A stretch of DNA of 64,000 nucleotides from Cystobacter fuscus. Lineage in GTDB: Bacteria > Myxococcota > Myxococcia > Myxococcales > Myxococcaceae. Location of the stretch: assembly GCF_002305875.1 (NCBI RefSeq), contig NZ_CP022098.1:7750001-7814000 (forward strand), in the 5' to 3' direction. This document shows, one piece after another, positions 61,060 to 64,000 of this stretch; positions within the stretch are counted from its first letter, which is position 1; each line of letters starts with the position of its first letter. The notes under the pieces were generated by a model. It did no database searches. It was not told the DNA's origin and worked only from the letters and a program-made list of their open reading frames with translations. The translations under genes were made by a program, and so were the position numbers.

Positions 61060-64000
61060 AGGACAAGAACCTCGTTGTCGTCGGCGGCGGTCTCATCCGC
61101 CACCGGTCCAGCACCCTCACCCGCTCGTGCGAGCGTCTCGGCCAGGGTGCGATCCATGACTTCGCCCAGGAGGTGCTCGCAGAGCGCCGCCAGCGTCGGG
61201 TGCTTCCAGATCAACGAGACCGGCAGCGACAGCCCCAGCCCCGACTCCAGACGGTTGCGCAGCTCGAGCCCCATCAGGGAGTCGAGGCCAAAGCCCTGCA
61301 GCGGCGCCTCCGGATCGATGCGCGCGGAGCCCAGGCGGAGCACCCGGGCGAGCTGCTCGCGAACGAACCGCTCCAGGGTCTCCCGCGCCTCCTGCCGGGT
61401 CGCCGTCCGCAGCGTCTCGAGCAGGGCCACGTCCCTCGCTCCACCTGGCTCCGCGCCCGGGCCGGCCGGGACCAGCTCCGAGAGCCAGGGGGAGGACCTC
61501 GCGCGGGGATAGAACTCCACCCACTTGCGGAGCTCGAGCGGCATGACCGCCATCTGGGTCACCCCGCCATCGAGCAGCCGTCCCAGGAGCGCGTTGCCCT
61601 CCGCGGGGGTCAGGCTGTCCGAGCCCCGCTGAGCGAGGCGCGCTCCCCGATTGGCCTGGGCCGCGGCCAGACCGACCTCCGAGAAGGGTCCCCAGTTGAT
61701 GCTCAGGCCAGGCAGCCCAAGCGCCCGGCGATGGTGGGCGAGCGCGTCGAGGAAGGCATTGGCGGCCACGTAGTTGCCCTGTCCCGGTGCGCCGAACAGA
61801 GAGGCCGCCGACGAGTACAGGACGAAGAAGTCGAGCGGCGCCTCGCGCGTCAGCACATGCAGGTTCCAGCCACCGAGGACCTTGGGAGCCATCACCCGGC
61901 GGAACCGCTCCACCGTCTGCTGCGCCAGGACACCATCGTCCAGCACGCCAGCGGCGTGGAGGACGCCTCGCAGCGGGGGACCGCCCTCCGCGATCTCCGA
62001 GAGCACCCGGGCGAGTTGTGCCCGGTCCGACACGTCCGCCCCGGCCACCCGCACGCGAGCCCCGGTGGCCTCGAGCGCCGCCACCGCCTCCCGCTGCTCC
62101 GGTGTCAGGGAGGTGTCACGCCCGACGAGCACGAGGTGGCCCGCGCCCTGCTCCGCCATCCACTTCGCCACCGCGAGGCCCAGTCCACCCAGCCCGCCGG
62201 TGACGAGGTACGTCCCATCGGAGCGAAGCCGGCGTGCCTCCGCCGCGGGTACCACGACGCGCGCCTCCGGATCGTTCAGGGCGAGGGTGAGCGCATCCAC
62301 CGCTCCGCCCTCGGACGGAGAGGCGAAGACACTCCGCACCACTGGCGGTGGCAGACCCCCCGCCTCGACGGTGTCCCTCACCTCCCGCCAGAGGTGGGCG
62401 AACCGCCCGGGCTTGCGGCGGACGAGCTCCGGCACGTCGACCACGCACCATGCGACGTTCGCATCACCGGCACGGGCCGGCGCTCCCGACGCGCGCAGAT
62501 CGAGGACACGCGCCCCCTCGCTCAGCACGGACAGGCTTCGCTCGAGCTCGACCGCGCCCGGCGCGATGACGGCCAGCTCCACCCCGCGTGCCCCCGTCAT
62601 GTCCAGGAGCCGGTGGGTGAACGAGGCCTCGCCCGGATCCAGCACCTGCTCGACCCCGAGCTCCCGCAGGGGCGCCCGCTGCCCGGCCGTCGTGGCGGTG
62701 GCGAAGACCTCCGCCCCCACCCGCCTCGCCAGCTTGACCGCGGCCCGCCCGAGCCCGCTCGCGGCCCCGAGGATCAGCACGCGGCCCCCCTTCTCGAGCC
62801 GTCCCAGGTGGAACAGCGCGTACCAGGCGGGCAGGACGGTCGCCGCGAGCACCGCGGCTTCCCCATGCGAAGAGGAGAGCTTGCATGGGGCCGTGCAGGC
62901 GGCGGGAACGAGCACGTGGGAGCCCAGGCCCGACGTCACCAGGGCGATCCGCTCCTCGCCCACCGCGACGTCCTCCACGCCCTCGCCACGGGCCACGACC
63001 CGCCCACGGCATCCGACGACGCCTCCCTCCCACCGCTCCGGCCCGGCACCCTCGCCGGAAGCCCCCAGCGAGGCCACCTCGAGCTCGATTTCCCCCGGCC
63101 CGGGCGGGCGCCGCGCGCTGGCCCTGAGCGCCAGCCCGCCTCGCGCGTCGTGCTCCAGACGGAAGGGCCGGCCTCCCACCGGAACCACGGCCTCGTCGGG
63201 CGCCCCGCCGGGAGTGCCGCGCGCGATGCGACCAACATGGCGGCCATCCGCGCGAAGGGAGATCTCCTCCTCCGCGTCGGCCACGAGCAACTCGCGCACC
63301 AGCGCCGCTCCGGCGTGCCCGGGGCCCATCGCGGTGGACACGTCCACGCGCGTGCACTTGAGCTCGGGGTGCTCGTGCGCGAGCGTGCGGCCCAGGCCCC
63401 ACAGCGGGGCCTGCACCACGTCGGAGGCCGACCCGCTCGCGGAGCCGTGGTGCACGCCCCGCGTGACGAGCCACAACCGGGGCGGGCTCGTCAGGCTCGC
63501 CCGGGAGAGGGCCTGGACGAGATGCAGCACGCCTCCACACCCCATCAGCGGCTCCACCTCGCGCGCTCCCAGCCCGGCCAGGTGGATCACCCCACGGGCA
63601 GCCGCGCCCGCGCCAAACGCCTCCGCCAGCACACCGTCGAAGGCCTGGGGAGAAGCCGCATCCACGACGCGGCGCCCCTGCCCCGCCCCCGCGAGGTCGA
63701 CGCGGAAGACCTCTCCATGGCGCGCCCGCAGCAGGGACTCGACCGCGTCGGCCAGCTCGCCGCCGTCGGCGACGAGCAACCAGCGCCCATTCGCCTCGGG
63801 CGGGGCCGGCGAAACGGTGGGTTGATGCCGCCACTCGGGCGAGAAGAAGAGATCCTTCCCCGCCGCGGCCGGGGCCTCCAACTGCTGGATGCGCAGCCCG
63901 AGTGCCTCCGCCACGAGCCGGCCGGACGCGTCGCGCAGCACGAGATCGAACTCGTACACGCCGCTCCGCGCGCCCTCCCGAGCCCGCGTCCGCACGTGGC
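61056..64000 (-). CDS. Type I polyketide synthase, C-terminal part (DH end, pseudo-KR, ER, KR, ACP)
   Basis: The frame is open to the window edge, so the start lies beyond 64000; 981 residues are visible. Order: DH end (about 1-40, FDLVLRDASGRLVAE), structural KR part (about 50-220), ER region (about 270-560), catalytic KR (YLVTGGLGGLGLAV; active-site SSAAS and YVAAN) and ACP (GFGLDSLMGLELRNRL). The KR has the LDD motif (HAAGVLDDG), a B-type KR. The ER region is divergent: the NADPH loop is LILGAASGLGRAAV, and the usual VVLNSL motif is ELAVIAP, so it may be inactive. It ends with an acidic tail (ADETAADDNEVLVL), suited to dock to the TubC domain of the NRPS. KS and AT are not in the window. 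Confidence 0.93.
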   Translation of the reverse strand, partial: HVRTRAREGARSGVYEFDLVLRDASGRLVAEALGLRIQQLEAPAAAGKDLFFSPEWRHQPTVSPAPPEANGRWLLVADGGELADAVESLLRARHGEVFRVDLAGAGQGRRVVDAASPQAFDGVLAEAFGAGAAARGVIHLAGLGAREVEPLMGCGGVLHLVQALSRASLTSPPRLWLVTRGVHHGSASGSASDVVQAPLWGLGRTLAHEHPELKCTRVDVSTAMGPGHAGAALVRELLVADAEEEISLRADGRHVGRIARGTPGGAPDEAVVPVGGRPFRLEHDARGGLALRASARRPPGPGEIELEVASLGASGEGAGPERWEGGVVGCRGRVVARGEGVEDVAVGEERIALVTSGLGSHVLVPAACTAPCKLSSSHGEAAVLAATVLPAWYALFHLGRLEKGGRVLILGAASGLGRAAVKLARRVGAEVFATATTAGQRAPLRELGVEQVLDPGEASFTHRLLDMTGARGVELAVIAPGAVELERSLSVLSEGARVLDLRASGAPARAGDANVAWCVVDVPELVRRKPGRFAHLWREVRDTVEAGGLPPPVVRSVFASPSEGGAVDALTLALNDPEARVVVPAAEARRLRSDGTYLVTGGLGGLGLAVAKWMAEQGAGHLVLVGRDTSLTPEQREAVAALEATGARVRVAGADVSDRAQLARVLSEIAEGGPPLRGVLHAAGVLDDGVLAQQTVERFRRVMAPKVLGGWNLHVLTREAPLDFFVLYSSAASLFGAPGQGNYVAANAFLDALAHHRRALGLPGLSINWGPFSEVGLAAAQANRGARLAQRGSDSLTPAEGNALLGRLLDGGVTQMAVMPLELRKWVEFYPRARSSPWLSELVPAGPGAEPGGARDVALLETLRTATRQEARETLERFVREQLARVLRLGSARIDPEAPLQGFGLDSLMGLELRNRLESGLGLSLPVSLIWKHPTLAALCEHLLGEVMDRTLAETLARAGEGAGPVADETAADDNEVLVL

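Noticed and set aside
57847-61512. A 1221-codon open frame on the plus strand
   Set aside because: Fully antisense to the NRPS and the end of the PKS; the translation is low-complexity His/Arg/Glu-rich and has no domain.
1-64000. tRNA, rRNA, insertion sequences, phage genes or an origin
   Set aside because: None seen on reading; no transposase, integrase or long terminal inverted repeat was recognised.

Overview
The window is GC-rich (roughly two thirds G+C), densely packed bacterial DNA with many ATGA/GTGA gene overlaps. The gene content points to a myxobacterium, most likely Cystobacterineae (Archangium/Cystobacter/Melittangium type). The supporting signs are a lipoprotein made of RCC1-like repeats, a TubC-type docking domain on an NRPS, a PKS-NRPS line with a myxalamid-like terminal module, and many stand-alone regulatory-free enzymes. 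This taxonomic call is inference; there is no rRNA or tRNA in the window.

Layout. (1) 1-2859: end of an FMN-binding oxidase-like gene, an unknown protein, a YbaK-type deacylase and an RluA-type protein. (2) 3067-11563, minus strand: one assimilatory sulfate operon, cysH - siroheme genes - cysD - cysN - cysJ - cysI, with a readable promoter, a dyad at the start site and a terminator/antiterminator pair in the cysH leader. (3) 11662-20940: stand-alone metabolic genes (MOSC protein, YihY membrane protein, GH31 glucosidase, P450, dienelactone hydrolase, choline-kinase-like protein, RCC1-repeat lipoprotein). (4) 21031-27697: the most unusual part, a probable RiPP (ribosomal peptide) locus. It holds a 51-residue Ser/Thr/Cys-ended peptide, a lanthipeptide-dehydratase-like DUF4135 protein without a LanC cyclase domain, three related JmjC/cupin proteins (one lacking two of its three metal ligands) and a DUF6624 protein. 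(5) 28204-31728: an RlpA-like secreted protein, a lower-GC pair made of a LysM protein and an unknown partner, and an alpha/beta hydrolase.

(6) 31968-53735, minus strand: a 25-gene cobalamin operon, almost gapless (largest gap 14 bases), headed by a cobalamin riboswitch. It runs from the cobalt transporter (cbiMNQO) and chelatase (cbiX) through the anaerobic corrin-ring enzymes (cbiD, cbiC, cobL, cbiL, cbiG, cbiH, cbiF, SUMT) to the nucleotide-loop genes (btuR, cbiA, cbiZ, cobU, cbiB, cobD, cbiP, cobT, cobS). bluB and cobC lie just upstream on the same strand. No precorrin-6A reductase (CbiJ/CobK) is recognisable, and a ferredoxin-reductase-like gene inside the operon is a candidate for that step.

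(7) 55519-64000: a methyltransferase facing the end of a PKS-NRPS line. The visible PKS end (DH tail, pseudo-KR, divergent ER, KR, ACP) is translationally coupled to an NRPS (TubC docking, C, A, PCP, reductase). Its adenylation pocket reads D-L-F-N-N-A-L-T-Y-K, which I associate with alanine as in myxalamid synthetase, with reductive release to an amino alcohol or aldehyde.

The sulfate and cobalamin operons each carry their own uroporphyrinogen-III methyltransferase, so siroheme and B12 supply are separately controlled. The sulfate operon uses an iron-sulfur APS reductase, which fits the loss of the APS-kinase active site in the tail of CysN.
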